Made by a program: the position numbers and the translations under genes. 64,000 nucleotides of DNA, from NCBI RefSeq assembly GCF_003570905.1, contig NZ_QXJM01000027.1:365989-429988 (forward strand). The letters are read 5' to 3'. Shown here one piece after another: positions 9,714 through 21,810 of this stretch (its first letter is position 1; each line of letters opens with the position of its first letter). Source of the stretch: Cohnella faecalis. Lineage in GTDB: Bacteria; Bacillota; Bacilli; Paenibacillales; Paenibacillaceae. The notes below the pieces were generated by a model, which did no database searches, was not told the DNA's origin, and was given only the letters and a program-made list of their open reading frames with translations.

Positions 9714-11012
9714 GTGAGTCAGTTGCGTAAGACCGTACGTATCGTTGCTCTTTTTTTAGTCTTTGGGATAATGGCACTTCCCCGACTTGTCGGCGCTCAG
9801 CCCGCGAGTCCCGCTAGCGTGTATTTGGATGGGAGCCCGCTATCTTTCGAGCATGAAGTCGTGGAAGTAAATGGATACAACTACGTCCCGTTCCGAAATC
9901 TGTTCGAAGCTTTGAACGTAACGATCGATTGGAATCCGTCAACGAAGACGATCATTGGACAATCCAATTCCGATACGCTTGAACTGCAGATCGGGAGCCT
10001 GACGGCGCTCGTCAATGGGAAATCCGTCATTTTGGATGCAGCGCCTTTTATTCGAAATGGGGCTTCGTATGTTCCATTACGGTTCGCGAGTCAATCTCTC
10101 GGCTTGCTCGTACAGTGGTATTCGGCGGAAAAAGTAATACGCCTTTCAACGAATTACGTCACGCTAAACATCAAAAACGTATTGGGAGATAAAGTGACTA
10201 ATGAGGAAGTCAGCGTTCGATTGTTAGCGAAGGAACCGCAGCAAGAACCATATTCTCTGGATCATAGGCAAGCGACAATGGAAATGACGGGGCTGCTGCC
10301 GGAAAGAGAATATGAGGTTTCCGTTCAAGTTAAGGACTCTTTACGTTTTATCCAACCCAAGCCGTTCACATTCGTCTATAAAGCGGGAATGCAAGTCTTG
10401 CCTGACCTGATGCTGGAAGATGCTCCGTCCGATCTGCTGCGAGGAACGGTGACGGATGAGGATGGGAATCCGGTTCCTAATCTCACTTTAATGGTGCTGG
10501 ATGAAAATGCAGGTGAGGAAACTCTAAACAAAGTAAATACACTCGTCTATCCGGATGAAAAAGGTCGTTATTCTTTGCCCAATCTCATTGCCGGGCATCG
10601 ATACAACATTTCTGTACAAAAGTTGAGCAACTATAGAGCGGGGGAGCCCTATCCTGATCACGCATATCCGTGGGTGCCTCCTTTCACTTACAAGCCAGGA
10701 ATGAAAAGCCTCCCCTCCATCGTCGTACCAAAAGCGCAGTGGGTGGGAAACATAGCTTTGTCGGACGGTATCATATCTGCAATCGTATTTTTGAACGACG
10801 AAGACGGTACGCAAATTAGCCATTCCCCTTATTACGGAGGTAAATATGTACTGGGAGGAATGGTAAAAGGCCAAAAATATAGAATTTCATATATGCTAAT
10901 ACGGCTTTCGAGTGCTGCGCCTTTAGATCAAAGCCCCCTGTGGTCAGCCTATTGGTTTACCTATGATCCTGCTGCTCCCGCACCGGATTTGCCGATAACT
11001 CCGAATAAGTAG
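9714..11012 (+). CDS. Secreted stalk-domain (copper amine oxidase N-terminal type) protein with carboxypeptidase-regulatory-like repeats
   Basis: 432 residues. The N-terminal VRIVALFLVFGIMALPRLVGAQPA is a signal peptide. Residues about 35-155 form a copper-amine-oxidase N-terminal stalk domain (VYLDGSPLSFEHEVVEVNGY, YVPFRNLFEALNVTIDW, SYVPLRFASQSLGLLVQW), a wall-associated module common in Paenibacillus. Residues about 155-420 hold beta-sandwich segments like carboxypeptidase regulatory domains (GTVTDEDGNPVPNLTLMVLD, LPNLIAGHRYNISV). GTG 9714 is the longest start; TTG 9723 is possible. The enzyme core of amine oxidases is absent, so the role is structural or binding. It converges with the next gene with only 12 bases between. 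Copies: 21811-23099 and 27156-28437. Confidence 0.75.
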   Translation: MSQLRKTVRIVALFLVFGIMALPRLVGAQPASPASVYLDGSPLSFEHEVVEVNGYNYVPFRNLFEALNVTIDWNPSTKTIIGQSNSDTLELQIGSLTALVNGKSVILDAAPFIRNGASYVPLRFASQSLGLLVQWYSAEKVIRLSTNYVTLNIKNVLGDKVTNEEVSVRLLAKEPQQEPYSLDHRQATMEMTGLLPEREYEVSVQVKDSLRFIQPKPFTFVYKAGMQVLPDLMLEDAPSDLLRGTVTDEDGNPVPNLTLMVLDENAGEETLNKVNTLVYPDEKGRYSLPNLIAGHRYNISVQKLSNYRAGEPYPDHAYPWVPPFTYKPGMKSLPSIVVPKAQWVGNIALSDGIISAIVFLNDEDGTQISHSPYYGGKYVLGGMVKGQKYRISYMLIRLSSAAPLDQSPLWSAYWFTYDPAAPAPDLPITPNK

Positions 11013-11024
11013 CGGATTAATAAG

Positions 11025-11771
11025 TTACTTCTGGGTTGCGTTGTAATAATCGTAGTATTTAGCCGTCGCATACTGGTAGGGCATTCTTGCAACTTCACCG
11101 GCTTTGTTTAAGGCTGTTTGCTTATCTTCTAAATCCTTTTTTGAACCTGTTTTATAATAGCCATTCAATAAAGTATACGCCTCGGAGTAATAATTCAGAG
11201 CCTTGTAATATTCGTCTAAAAAATCTTTCATATCGGACAGGTCCAAAGCATACTTCTTCGCTTCCTCAATAATTGGAAGCTTAACTTCTTTAAGATCAGC
11301 ACAAAACTGTGTTAATGCATGGATAGTGTACTCTGTCTCCATTAAATTTTCTTCGGGCAATTGATTGATTTGAATTGCATTAAGAGTTTTGTCGAAATAC
11401 CCGGTTAAACTCTGGATTTCTGCTCCAAACTGGTAAATTATTCTGTATGTATTCGCAACCTTCATTTTGAATTTCAACAGAGCAATCTCATCATTTGTCG
11501 TATGTGTAGAGTTATTAGGCAGTTTGACATCGACTGAGAGCGTATTCGGATCCCATGCCACTATCGCCCCCAATTGACGAAGCATGCCGATAGGAACCAA
11601 AGTACGTCCATTAAATAGAATTCCGGGAACATCTGCGGGTTGTAACAGTTTGCCGTCCGACTTTATTAGAACGATCGGGTTGTTTTTATAGTGACCATTA
11701 ATGCTTGAAGCGGTTGCCGTTCCGGAGAATATTAAGAACATTAATGCAAGCAGAATGATTCTATTTTTCAT
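11025..11771 (-). CDS. Secreted stalk-domain protein with helical C-terminus
   Basis: 249 residues from the ATG preceded by AAGGAG. MKNRIILLALMFLIFSGTATA is a clear signal peptide. Residues about 30-85 hold one stalk-domain unit (DVPGILFNGRTLVPIGMLR, LGAIVAWDPNTLSVDV). The rest is predicted helical, with Tyr- and Lys-rich segments (MKDFLDEYYKALNYYSEAY). GC content is clearly lower than in the housekeeping genes of the window, which suggests acquisition by transfer. Function unknown. Identical gene at 28450-29196; a version with indels at 21054-21798. Confidence 0.7.
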   Translation of the reverse strand: MKNRIILLALMFLIFSGTATASSINGHYKNNPIVLIKSDGKLLQPADVPGILFNGRTLVPIGMLRQLGAIVAWDPNTLSVDVKLPNNSTHTTNDEIALLKFKMKVANTYRIIYQFGAEIQSLTGYFDKTLNAIQINQLPEENLMETEYTIHALTQFCADLKEVKLPIIEEAKKYALDLSDMKDFLDEYYKALNYYSEAYTLLNGYYKTGSKKDLEDKQTALNKAGEVARMPYQYATAKYYDYYNATQK

Positions 11772-12394
11772 TTTTAATCTCCTTGTAAGGGAAAATATAG
11801 GTATATGTAATATCCATATTATAAGTTTTTTAGTCTCGGAGACCAAACAAAATTCAGGCTGTATGATAGAGCATGAACATATATGAAATCCCTTGTTTTA
11901 CTTGCCTCTGTCGATTTGGACGTTTGATATAGATTGACCCCAAATGAATGATGTCGAAGAATTTGGCTACCAATCGGCTACCAGCTGCTACCTGGTAGTC
12001 ATTTTGTTTTTTTTGATGCTTTTTGGCAGAACATCTTCAAAAGCAGCAGCTGCGGATTCGTCTTCAGATTGGAATATGTCATGATTCGGTTCTGAGGACG
12101 TTACCAGAGTATCTCCCACAGGAGAGAGGAGACAGCCTAGATGAGCCAGACCGATTAAAGCGCCGCGAGCATGGTGCAAACCGTTGGGCGTTATGATTAT
12201 GGTTCAGAGCGAGATTACCCAGCATACGATCAAATCCCATGGATTGATTGCGGAATGAATGCTCTAAGCTGGCTTAAACGCGATTGATACGGTAAAAATT
12301 ATGAAGTTATCGGAAATCGATTCGAACACCCTCACCAATTAGGGGAGAAGAGGAGCAGGACGAAGATAGGGATTGAGAGGAAATAAGAGAGCAT

Positions 12395-12426
12395 GAAAAA
12401 ACTGCCCCCAGAATCAGAGGCAGTTT
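12395..12426 (-). terminator. Minus-strand intrinsic terminator
   Basis: On the minus strand AAACTGCC pairs with GGCAGTTT and runs into six T. It would stop transcription entering from the right. Repeated at about 29820-29851. Confidence 0.55.
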
Positions 12427-12610
12427 CAGTGATCTTTACGTCAGTGTGAAGTATAGAGTATCGGAATAGTATCCACCACTATAGTATCCTTCAATATAAA
12501 TGACATATTGCCGCATTTTTTTAGAAACGATGGAAAATTGTGATCGGCGAAGGAGAGTATGAGACGAGAGTTTATTACGATTAGTACAGAATGGTCAAGT
12601 CGAATAAGTG

Positions 12611-12634
12611 AAGCGCCGATATGGCGCTTTTTTT
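12611..12634 (+). terminator. Plus-strand intrinsic terminator upstream of the aegerolysin-PLC gene
   Basis: AAGCGCC pairs with GGCGCTT around GATAT and is followed by seven T. It insulates the downstream operon. Repeated at 30036-30059. Confidence 0.75.
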
Positions 12635-12677
12635 GATGTAGACATATTTCGCGATAATTTTAACATTTTTTCGTAAA

Positions 12678-12702
12678 TCCTATTTTTATTTACAAAATAG
12701 GA
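12678..12702. promoter_or_regulatory. Perfect 9-bp inverted repeat, candidate operator or leader hairpin
   Basis: TCCTATTTT and AAAATAGGA flank a 7-base spacer, about 108 bases before the aegerolysin-PLC start codon, in AT-rich promoter-like DNA. The same sequence is at about 30103-30127. A regulator is not identified. Confidence 0.45.
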
Positions 12703-12809
12703 CAATTGGATTAGTATTTTATGGGAAAATTGATTTAGTTTCAGTAGGACTAATGTATTGGTTTTTGCTTCATTTGGTTCAAAAACAACGTGATGAAAGG
12801 AGTTCAATA

Positions 12810-14961
12810 ATGGGAGATTTCAAAGTCAATGTTACGGTCAACAGCGGCAGCTACAACTTGCAATACTTGGGATGCTGGGGAGGGCCTTGGGAATCGACGC
12901 CGACGGATATTGCGGCCAACAGTTCCAAATCGTTTGTGTTAAACGACAATGACCGAGGGGGATCTGGTTTCGTGCCATTAATCCTTCTTCCCAAGAGGAA
13001 GCCGGATTCGTTACGATGTCGTTCACTTGTCCGAAATTGTCCAGCAATTCCGCAGAAGGCTCCCCCGGCAGCGGTTCTTTTGTTTCCGCGGGGCTTCAAG
13101 CGTATAGCGAGTCCGGTCACCCGCTCAATCTTACTTACAGTGTGGGCACGACCAATGCGGCTTGTTGGAGCTCCGGCTCCAGCAACGACGGTGAAATCAA
13201 ATGCAGTCAAACCGAATTTGAAGATGCAAAATTAACTATCAGAATCAAAAACGAAAACAATTATCAGCTCAAGTTTTGCGGCTATTGGAACGATAATTCG
13301 AACGGCGCTTCCAACTGGTACTGGGCGCCGGGCCCGCGCGATGTTCCGCCTCCGGCTGCAAAAGAACGATTTATTTATTAGACGATGACAAAGCCGGACT
13401 GTTTCTCAAAGTGTTGGATACGAACGGCCTTGATCAGCTGGGCTTTGCCAATATGTCTTTTCAGAACGGCGGTACCCCTTCAGCCGAAGGCTCCCCGGAC
13501 GACTCGAATAACGGGTTAGTGGCCGCAGGACTGCAGCGTTACCATCGGGACGTCGTAGCCGCCTCTTTGGAATATCAGATTGGCGAGTCCAATCGCGCCT
13601 GCTGGAATCACGGCGACTCCAACGACGGCAGCACGACTTGCAACCAGACGACATTTAAGGACAAACGGGCGTTGATTTTCATTGAGAACACAATTCCCGA
13701 AACGTTAACCTTTGTGAAGTATTGGAACGATAACAAGGGGGGAGCAGGCAACTGGTACATCGAGCCCAACGCGGACGATACCGTTCCTCCGGATTGCAAG
13801 CGCATCTTTGTGCTGAAAGATAACGACAGAGCCGGCCTGTATTTCAAAATGAACTATATCGAATTCCATATGTCGTTTACTTGTCCGAAAATGTCTAGCA
13901 ATTCGGCGGAGGGCTCTCCGCATACCGGGTTGCAAACATACTCCGGAAGCGGAACTCCGGTTACGTTTACTTATCGCGTCGGCACCCCTAATTTGGCCTG
14001 CTGGAGCAGCGGAACTTCAAATAGCGGCAAAACGGTTTGCCCGCAGACGCTTGTGCTGCCCTTTGACCTGAGAAGGTGGATGGGCAAAGTGAACGAGAAG
14101 TATGCCGGCTTCAAAAATCAAAAGCTCAGGCAATTATTTATTCCGGGAACGCATGACGCCGCATGCTACAACAATTCGGGTGTCGCGACTCCGTGGGTTC
14201 AAACGCAGCAGGTCAATTTTCACGATCAACTGATGCTGGGAGCGCGTTATTTTGACGTCCGACCCAAATATGTTCACGAAGGCGAAGGCGAATGGTCTCA
14301 TGGCTTCCACCATGGCCCGATCACCGTAGCCGCAACGCTTGACGATCTTATTTCGCAGGTGACGGCATTTTACACCGAGGACTGGCAAAAAAGGCAGAAC
14401 GAAATCATTATTCTCGATTTCACTCATTTCGACAACTATGACGATAAAGAGCGTCCGGGCGCACTGCAATCCTTTTTTACGGCCCTCTATAATTCAAGCC
14501 TGAATCCGTATTTAATCCCGCAAGGGAGCTTCGGGCCGAACACAACGCTCAATAGTCTATGGACAGCGTCAACGCAGCAAAGGGTCATCGCGAGCGTTAA
14601 TTTCGATCCTTCGTCGTACCAGAATACGGGCAACATATGGAACGGGAAAAAGCTGTTTGCTGATGAATGGGACGGTTCCAAATTTTGGCCTAATACCGAT
14701 AAGCAAACCGATCTTATTCAATTTATTAACAACAATATCAGCACCTTCTCCGCTCTGACCAACCTATGGGCGCTTCAAGATCTTTTGACGCCCGGTTTGA
14801 CATCCAGCGTGTACAGCCTGGTAGATCAAGCTCACGGAGCTTTGTACGGCCCTTCAGGCTTATCGTGGAGAAGCCAAGCGAACATTGTCATCCAAGATTA
14901 TTATGACGATCGAACGACGATTGAAGCCATTATTGAAAACATAAGGAGGATTTCGCCATGA
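12810..14961 (+). CDS. Triple aegerolysin-like repeat / PI-PLC-like phosphodiesterase (copy 1, two frameshifts)
   Basis: First copy of the gene described in full at 30235-32387. The start ATG follows AAAGGAGT. Relative to the intact design it carries the same break near 12967, where the frame should continue as RAINPSSQEEAGFVTMSF. It has a second break near 13358, where one C is missing compared with the third copy (CCTCCGG against CCTCCCGG). After that the frame is open to 14961. The second break is present only in this copy and is almost certainly a sequencing error. Confidence 0.8.
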
Positions 14962-16449
14962 TTAACCTTACCAACGAGCAAAAGGAACTTTTCGCATACA
15001 TAGACGGTATTCTGCCTGGAGATGGCCATTTGAAATATGATTTCCGGGATGAGAAGCAATACGAGTTTGCCGTTATGATGAGCCAATTAAGCGGAGATGC
15101 GGATCTATATCCCGGCAAATTAAAAAGCCTTGAGCTGATGAAGGCGTATCAGGAACAGCACGGCCTGCAAGAAAATGAACCGCAAACCGCCGATGGCTGG
15201 ACCAATATGTTCAAAATACCCGGATTGAATTTGACGACGGACGGCACGATTGCCTCCAACGGCTTGGCTACGGTGGTGGGCGGCTATGCCAGCATGAATC
15301 TGGCTTTGATTGTCCAAAGCAGGAAGACGAAGGACATTGTGGCGCATGGATTCAACAATGATTTTGCCAAAGCGCTGCTGACCGTATCGACGGCCGCTTC
15401 CACCTCCAAAGAGATTGATGTGAATTCTTATTTGCACTATCAGTATACGACGAGCTCAGGCAGTGAAACGGCAAGTCCTCAATCCGGGCTGGTGAAGAAA
15501 CAAGACAACGGCGGGACGACAGGAGATCCTGTTATTACCGCGCCTGCAAGGACGACTACAAAACCGAATAATCCAAAGGCGATTAACATCGGGTTAGGGA
15601 GACCTTGGACCGACCAAGGAGGAGATTCTCAATTCGATTATGCCTGGTATGAATCGACGCAGGATCATCCGATCGGGAAAATTCCGTTCGTTGGCAGTGC
15701 CACCTTTTCGCAAGCGATAAGCACCCCTCTTGAGCCGAACACGAATTTTTTACTGGATATCTACGTGGCGGATGAGGTTGGCGGAGGCGGCGCACAGCTT
15801 AATCCGACAGACTTGGATACCGTATATAAAGCTTTCAGTATCGATAGCGGCAACGATGCCAAGTTGAACTGGAGTTTGCCCGCCGGCGCAAGTACGACCG
15901 ACCCCGGCAACCCCATTGTTTTCGGAAATGTAACATGGAGTTCCGATATTTTGGCTATTTCTATTGTCAAATCGCCGTTGTTCTATCCGGGCGATGGCAG
16001 CCTTGCGTTTGCAACGTCCAAGCTCCGATTCTCCGATTCCGACCGTTGGATGGAACGTATATATGAAGCCGATTGATTTTTTTGGCACTGTCTCGGGCAG
16101 TCTACTTCCGTACGAGGCGACGGCGACAAAGACCGATCGAGACATCGTTGCGGCGACAAGTTCAGATCAACAGCGAGGCGACTTGCCGTCGTGCATGGAC
16201 GAAAAGGGCGCGCATAAGGGGACGTTTATTCATCAGACGGAGGGCGGCGATGAGCTTATTGGAGCATAATATGTCATAATGAAGAGAAGGGCCGTTCCGC
16301 TCGGAAGTTTCGGAGGAAGAACGTCCTGCTGAGCGGACGGGAAAAGCAAAGTCGCTTCCATCTCAAGATGCTATAGCGGCCTGATGTATAACATTGCGAC
16401 AACGATACCAGACCAAACATTTTAAATGGGAAAATCGGAGCTTTCTATT
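14958..16449 (+). CDS. Hint-domain protein (copy 1, damaged and cut at the fold point)
   Basis: First copy of the gene described at 32384-34060. It overlaps the previous gene by ATGA. The frame is intact to about residue 330 (near 15950), then repeated small indels against the third copy destroy the Hint region. The copy stops at the fold near 16449, where the sequence turns into its own reverse complement. Treat the third copy as the reference. Confidence 0.75.
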
Positions 16450-17895
16450 CGTTGTCGCAAGGTTATACATCAGGCCGTATAGGCATCCTTGGAGATGGAA
16501 GCGACTTTGGCTTGTTCCGTCCGCGTCAGCAGGACGTCTTCCTCCTGAAGCTCCGATGCGGGACCGGCCTTCGTCTGTCATTATGACATGATTATGGCTC
16601 GCAATAAGCTCATCGCCGCCCTCCGTTCTGATGAAATAAACGTCCCTTTATCGCGCCCTTGTTCGTCATTGCACGACGGCGAAGTCGCTTCGCTGTTGAT
16701 CTGAACTTTGTCGGCGGCAACGATGTCTGCGATCGGTCTTTGTTTCGCCGTCGCTCGTTACGAAGTAGACTGCCCGAGCAGTAATAAATCAATCGGCTTC
16801 ATATTATACGTTCATCCAACGGGTCGGAATCGGGAGAATCGGAGCTTTGGACGGTTGCAAACGCAAGGCTGCCATCGCCCCGGATAGAACAACGGCGATT
16901 TGACAATAGAAATAGGCAAAATATCGGACTCCATGTTACATTTTCCGAAAACAATGGGGTTGCCGGGGTCGGTCGTACTTGCGCGGCGGGCAAACTCCAG
17001 TTCAACTTGGCATCGTTGCCGCTATCGATACTGAAAGCTTTATATACGGTATCCAGTCTGTCGGATTAAGCTGTGCGCCGCTCCGCCAACCTCATCCGCC
17101 ACGTAGATATCCAGTAAAAAATTCGTGTTCGGCTCAAGAGGGGTGCTTATCGCTTGCGAAAGGTGGCACTGCCAACGAACGGAATTTTCCCGATCGGATG
17201 ATCCTGCGTCGATTCATACAGGCATAATCGAATTGAGAATCTCCTCCTTGGTCGGTCCAAGGTTCCCTAACCGATGTTAATCGCCTTTGGATTATTCGGT
17301 TTTGTAGTCGTCCTTGCAGGCGCGGTAATAACAGGATCTCCTGTCGTCCCGCGTTGTCTTGTTTCTTCACAGCCCGGATTGAGGACTTGCCGTTTCACTG
17401 CCTGAGCTCGTCGTATACTGATAGTGCAAATAAGAATTCATCATCTCTTTGGAGGTGGAAGCGGCGTCGATACGGTCAGCAGCGCTTTGGCAAAATCATT
17501 GTTGAATCCATGCGCCACAATGTCCTTCGTCTTCCTGCTTTGGACAATCAAAGCCAGATTCATGCTGGCATAGCCGCCACCACCGTAGCCAAGCCGTTGG
17601 AGGCAATCGTGCGTCCGTCGTCAAATTCAATCCGGGTATTTTGAACATATTGGTCCAGCCATCGGCGGTTTGCGGTTCATTTTCTTGCAGGCCGTGCTGT
17701 TCCTGATACGCCTTCATCAGCTCAAGGCTTTTTAATTTGCCGGGATATAGATCCGCATCTCCGCTTAATTGGCTCATCATAACGGCAAACTCGTATTGCT
17801 TCTCATCGGAAATCATATTTCAAATGGCCATCTCCAGGCAGAATACCGTCTATGTATGCGAAAAGTTCCTTTTGCTCGTTGGTAAGGTTAATCAT
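16450..17895 (-). pseudogene. Inverted, truncated copy of the Hint-domain gene
   Basis: Matches the gene at 32384-34060 in reverse. The start codon is at 17895, the 3' end is lost at the fold, and many single-base indels break the frame (about 16.5-17.7 kb). Probably not a real locus. Confidence 0.8.
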
Positions 17896-20023
17896 GGCGA
17901 AATCTCCTTATGTTTTCAATAATGGCTTCAATCGTCGTTCGATCGTCATAATAATCTTGGATGACAATGTTCGCTTGGCTTCCCACGATAAGCCTGAAGG
18001 GCCGTACAAAGCTCCGTGAGCTTGATCTACAGGCTGTACACGCTGGATGTCAAACCGGGCGTCAAAAGATCTTGAAGCGCCCATAGGTTGGTCAGAGCGG
18101 AGAAGGTGCTGATATTGTTGTTAATAAATTGAATAAGATCGGTTTGCTTATCGGTATTAGGCAAAATTTGGAACGTCCCATTCATCAGCAAACAGCTTTT
18201 TCCCGTTCCATATGTTGCCCGTATTCTGGTACGACGAAGGATCGAAATTAACGCTCGCGATGACCCTTTGCTGCGTTGACGCTGTCCATAGACTATTGAG
18301 CGTTGTGTTCGGCCCGAAGCTCCCTTGCGGGATTAAATACGGATTCAGGCTTGAATTATAGAGGGCCGTAAAAAAGGATTGCAGTGCGCCCGGACGCTCT
18401 TTATCGTCATAGTTGTCGAAATGAGTGAAATCGAGAATAATGATTTCGTTCTGCCTTTTTTGCCAGTCCTCGGTGTAAAATGCCGTCACCTGCGAAATAA
18501 GATCGTCAAGCGTTGCGGCTACGGTGATCGGGCCATGGTGGAAGCCATGAGACATTCGCCTTCGCCTTCGTGAACATATTTGGGTCGGACGTCAAAATAA
18601 CGCGCTCCAGCATCAGTTGATCGTGAAAATTGACCTGCTGCGTTTGAACCCGGAGTCGCGACACCCGAATTGTTGTAGCATGCGGCGTCATGCGTTCCCG
18701 GAATAAATAATTGCCTGAGCTTTTGATTTTTGAAGCCGGCATACTTCTCGTTCACTTTGCCCATCCACCTTCTCAGGTCAAAGGGCAGCACAAGCGTCTG
18801 CGGGCAAACCGTTTTGCCGCTATTTGAAGTTCCGCTGCTCCAGCAGGCCAAATTAGGGGTGCCGACGCGATAAGTAAACGTAACCGGAGTTCCGCTTCCG
18901 GAGTATGTTTGCAACCCGGTATGCGGAGAGCCCTCCGCCGAATTGCTAGACATTTTCGGACAAGTAAACGACATATGGAATTCGATATAGTTCATTTTGA
19001 AATACAGGCGGCTCTGTCGTTATCTTTCAGCACAAAGATGCGCTTGCAATCCGGAGGAACGGTATCGTCCGCGTTGGGCTCGATGTACCAGTTGCCTGCT
19101 CCCCCCTTGTTATCGTTCCAATACTTCACAAAGGTTAACGTTTCGGAATTGTGTTCTCAATGAAATCAACGCCCGTTTGTCCTTAAATGTCGTCTGGTTG
19201 CAAGTCGTGCTGCCGTCGTTGGAGTCGCCGTGATTCCAGCAGGCGCGATTGGACTCGCCAATCTGATATTCCAAAGAGGCGGCTACGACGTCCCGATGGT
19301 AACGCTGCAGTCCTGCGGCCACTAACCGTTATTCGAGTCGTCCGGGGAGCCTTCGGCTGAAGGGGTACCGCCGTTCTGAAAAGACATATTGGCAAAGCCC
19401 AGCTGATCAAGGCCGTTCGTATCCAACACTTTGAGAAACAGTCCGGCTTTGTCATCGTCTAATAAATAAATCGTTCTTTTGCAGCCGGGAGGCGGAACAT
19501 CGCGCGGCCCGGCGCCCAGTACCAGTTGGAAGCGCCGTTCGAATTATCGTTCCAATAGCCGCAAAACTTGAGCTGATAATTGTTTTCGTTTTTGATTCTG
19601 ATAGTTAATTTTGCATCTTCAAATTCGGTTTGACTGCATTTGATTTCACCGTCGTTGCTGGAGCCGGAGCTCCAACAAGCCGCATTGTCGTGCCCACACT
19701 GTAAGTAAGATTGAGCGGGTGACCGGACTCGCTATACGCTTGAAGCCCCGCGGAAACAAAAGAACCGCTGCCGGGGAGCCTTCTGCGGAATTGCTGGACA
19801 ATTTCGACAAGTGAACGACATCGTAACGAATCCGGCTTCCTCTTGGAAGAAGATTAATGGCACGAAACCAGATCCCCCTCGTCATTGTCGTTTAACACAA
19901 ACGATTTGGAACTGTTGGCCGCAATATCCGTCGGCGTCGATTCCCAAGGCCTCCCCAGCATCCCAAGTATTGCAAGTTGTAGCTGCCGCTGTTGACCGTA
20001 ACATTGACTTTGAAATCTCCCAT
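17892..20023 (-). pseudogene. Inverted copy of the aegerolysin-PLC gene with indels
   Basis: Start ATG at 20023, with the AGGAGT site in reverse orientation. A long open segment covers the PLC domain (18157-18555), while other parts are broken by one-base losses, for example near 18170, 18545, 18650, 19010, 19325 and 19690. These are scattered, mostly homopolymer-type changes, not a pattern of biological decay. Confidence 0.8.
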
Positions 20024-21053
20024 TATTGAACTCCTTTCATCACGTTGTTTTTGAACCAAATGAAGCAAAAACCAATACATTAGTCCTACTGAAACTAAAT
20101 CAATTTTCCCATAAAATACTAATCCAATTGTCCTATTTTGTAAATAAAAATAGGATTTACGAAAAAATGTTAAAATTATCGCGAAATATGTCTACATCAA
20201 AAAAAAGCGCCATATCGGCGCTTCACTTATTCGACTTGACCATTCTGTACTAATCGTAATAAACTCTCGTCTCATACTCTCCTTCGCCGATCACAATTTT
20301 CCATCGTTTCTAAAAAAATGCGGCAATATGTCATTTATATTGAAGGATACTATAGTGGTGGATACTATTCCGATACTCTATACTTCACACTGACGTAAAG
20401 ATCACTGAAACTGCCTCTGATTCTGGGGGCAGTTTTTTCATGCTCTCTTATTTCCTCTCAATCCTATCTTCGTCCTGCTCCTCTTCTCCCTAATTGGTGA
20501 GGGTGTTCGAATCGATTTCCGATAACTTCATAATTTTTACCGTATCAATCGCGTTTAAGCCTTAGAGCATTCATTCCGCAATCAATCCATGGGATTTGAT
20601 CGTATGCTGGGTAATCTCGCTCTGAACCATAATCATAAGCCCAACGGTTTGCACCATGCTCGCGGCGCTTTAATCGGTCTGGCTCATCTAGGCTGTCTCC
20701 TCTCTCCTGTGGGAGATACTCTGGTAACGTCCTCAGAACCGAATCATGACATATTCCAATCTGAAGACGAATCCGCAGCTGCTGCTTTTGAAGATGTTCT
20801 GCCAAAAAGCATCAAAAAACAAAATGACTACCAGGTAGCAGCTGGTAGCCGATTGGTAGCCAAATTCTTCGACATCATTCATTTGGGGTCAATCTATATC
20901 AAACGTCCAAATCGACAGAGGCAAGTAAAACAAGGGATTTCATATATGTTCATGCTCTATCATACAGCCTGAATTTTGTTTGGTCTCCGAGACTAAAAAA
21001 CTTATAATATGGATATTACATATACCTATATTTTCCTTACAAGGAGATTAAAA

Positions 21054-21798
21054 ATGAAAAATAGAATCATTCTGCTTGCATTAATGTTCTTAATATTCTC
21101 CGGAACGGCAACCGCTTCAAGCATTAATGGTCACTATAAAACAACCCGATCGTTCTAATAAAGTCGGACGGCAAACTGTTACAACCCGCAGATGTTCCCG
21201 GAATTCTATTTAATGGACGTACTTTGGTTCCTATCGGCATGCTTCGTCAATTGGGGCGATAGTGGCATGGGATCCGAATACGCTCTCAGTCGATGTCAAA
21301 CTGCCTAATAACTCTACACATACGACAAATGATGAGATTGCTCTGTTGAAATTCAAAATGAAGGTTGCGAATACATACAGAATAATTTACCAGTTTGGAG
21401 CAGAAATCCAGAGTTTAACCGGGTATTTCGACAAAACTCTTAATGCAATTCAAATCAATCAATTGCCCGAAGAAAATTTAATGGAGACAGAGTACACTAT
21501 CCATGCATTAACACAGTTTTGTGCTGATCTTAAAGAAGTTAAGCTTCCAATTATTGAGGAAGCGAAGAAGTATGCTTTGGACCTGTCCGATATGAAAGAT
21601 TTTTTAGACGAATATTACAAGGCTCTGAATTATTACTCCGAGGCGTATACTTTATTGAATGGCTATTATAAAACAGGTTCAAAAAAGGATTTAGAAGATA
21701 AGCAAACAGCCTTAAACAAAGCCGGTGAAGTTGCAAGAATGCCCTACCAGTATGCGACGGCTAAATACTACGATTATTACAACGCAACCCAGAAGTAA
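21054..21798 (+). pseudogene. Inverted copy of the helical stalk-domain gene, two indels
   Basis: Copy of 11025-11771 on the opposite strand. ATG 21054 follows AAGGAG. Single-base losses near 21138 and 21255 break the frame; from 21262 to the stop the protein is identical. Confidence 0.8.
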
Positions 21799-21810
21799 CT
21801 TATTAATCCG

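Larger units (their letters stand above)
11772..12809. other. AT-rich intergenic region with terminators and a possible gene remnant
   Basis: About 1 kb without a supported gene. A CTACCAG/CTGGTAG hairpin followed by T-rich sequence lies at about 11980-12010. From about 12150 to 12290 the plus strand can be read as ANRWAYDYGSERDYPAYDQ if one base is dropped near 12190, as in the inverted copy. This may be the remnant of an unrecognised gene. Two terminators and an inverted repeat are listed separately. The same stretch recurs at 29197-30234 and inverted at about 20024-21053. Confidence 0.5.
7576..16449 (+). repeat. First forward arm (F1) of a forward-reverse-forward triplication
   Basis: This segment is followed directly by its own reverse complement from 16450 and by a second forward copy from 25181. 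Sequence is clean from the start to about 15.95 kb, then accumulates indels relative to 33.38-33.91 kb up to the fold at about 16449. The offset to the third copy is 17425 bases at 11025 and 12810. Probably a single-copy locus in the real genome. Confidence 0.9.

Noticed and set aside
12150..12290. Short gene reading ANRWAYDYGSERDYPAYDQ on the plus strand
   Set aside because: Open only in the inverted copy, which has one base fewer; both clean copies break it, and no family is recognised.
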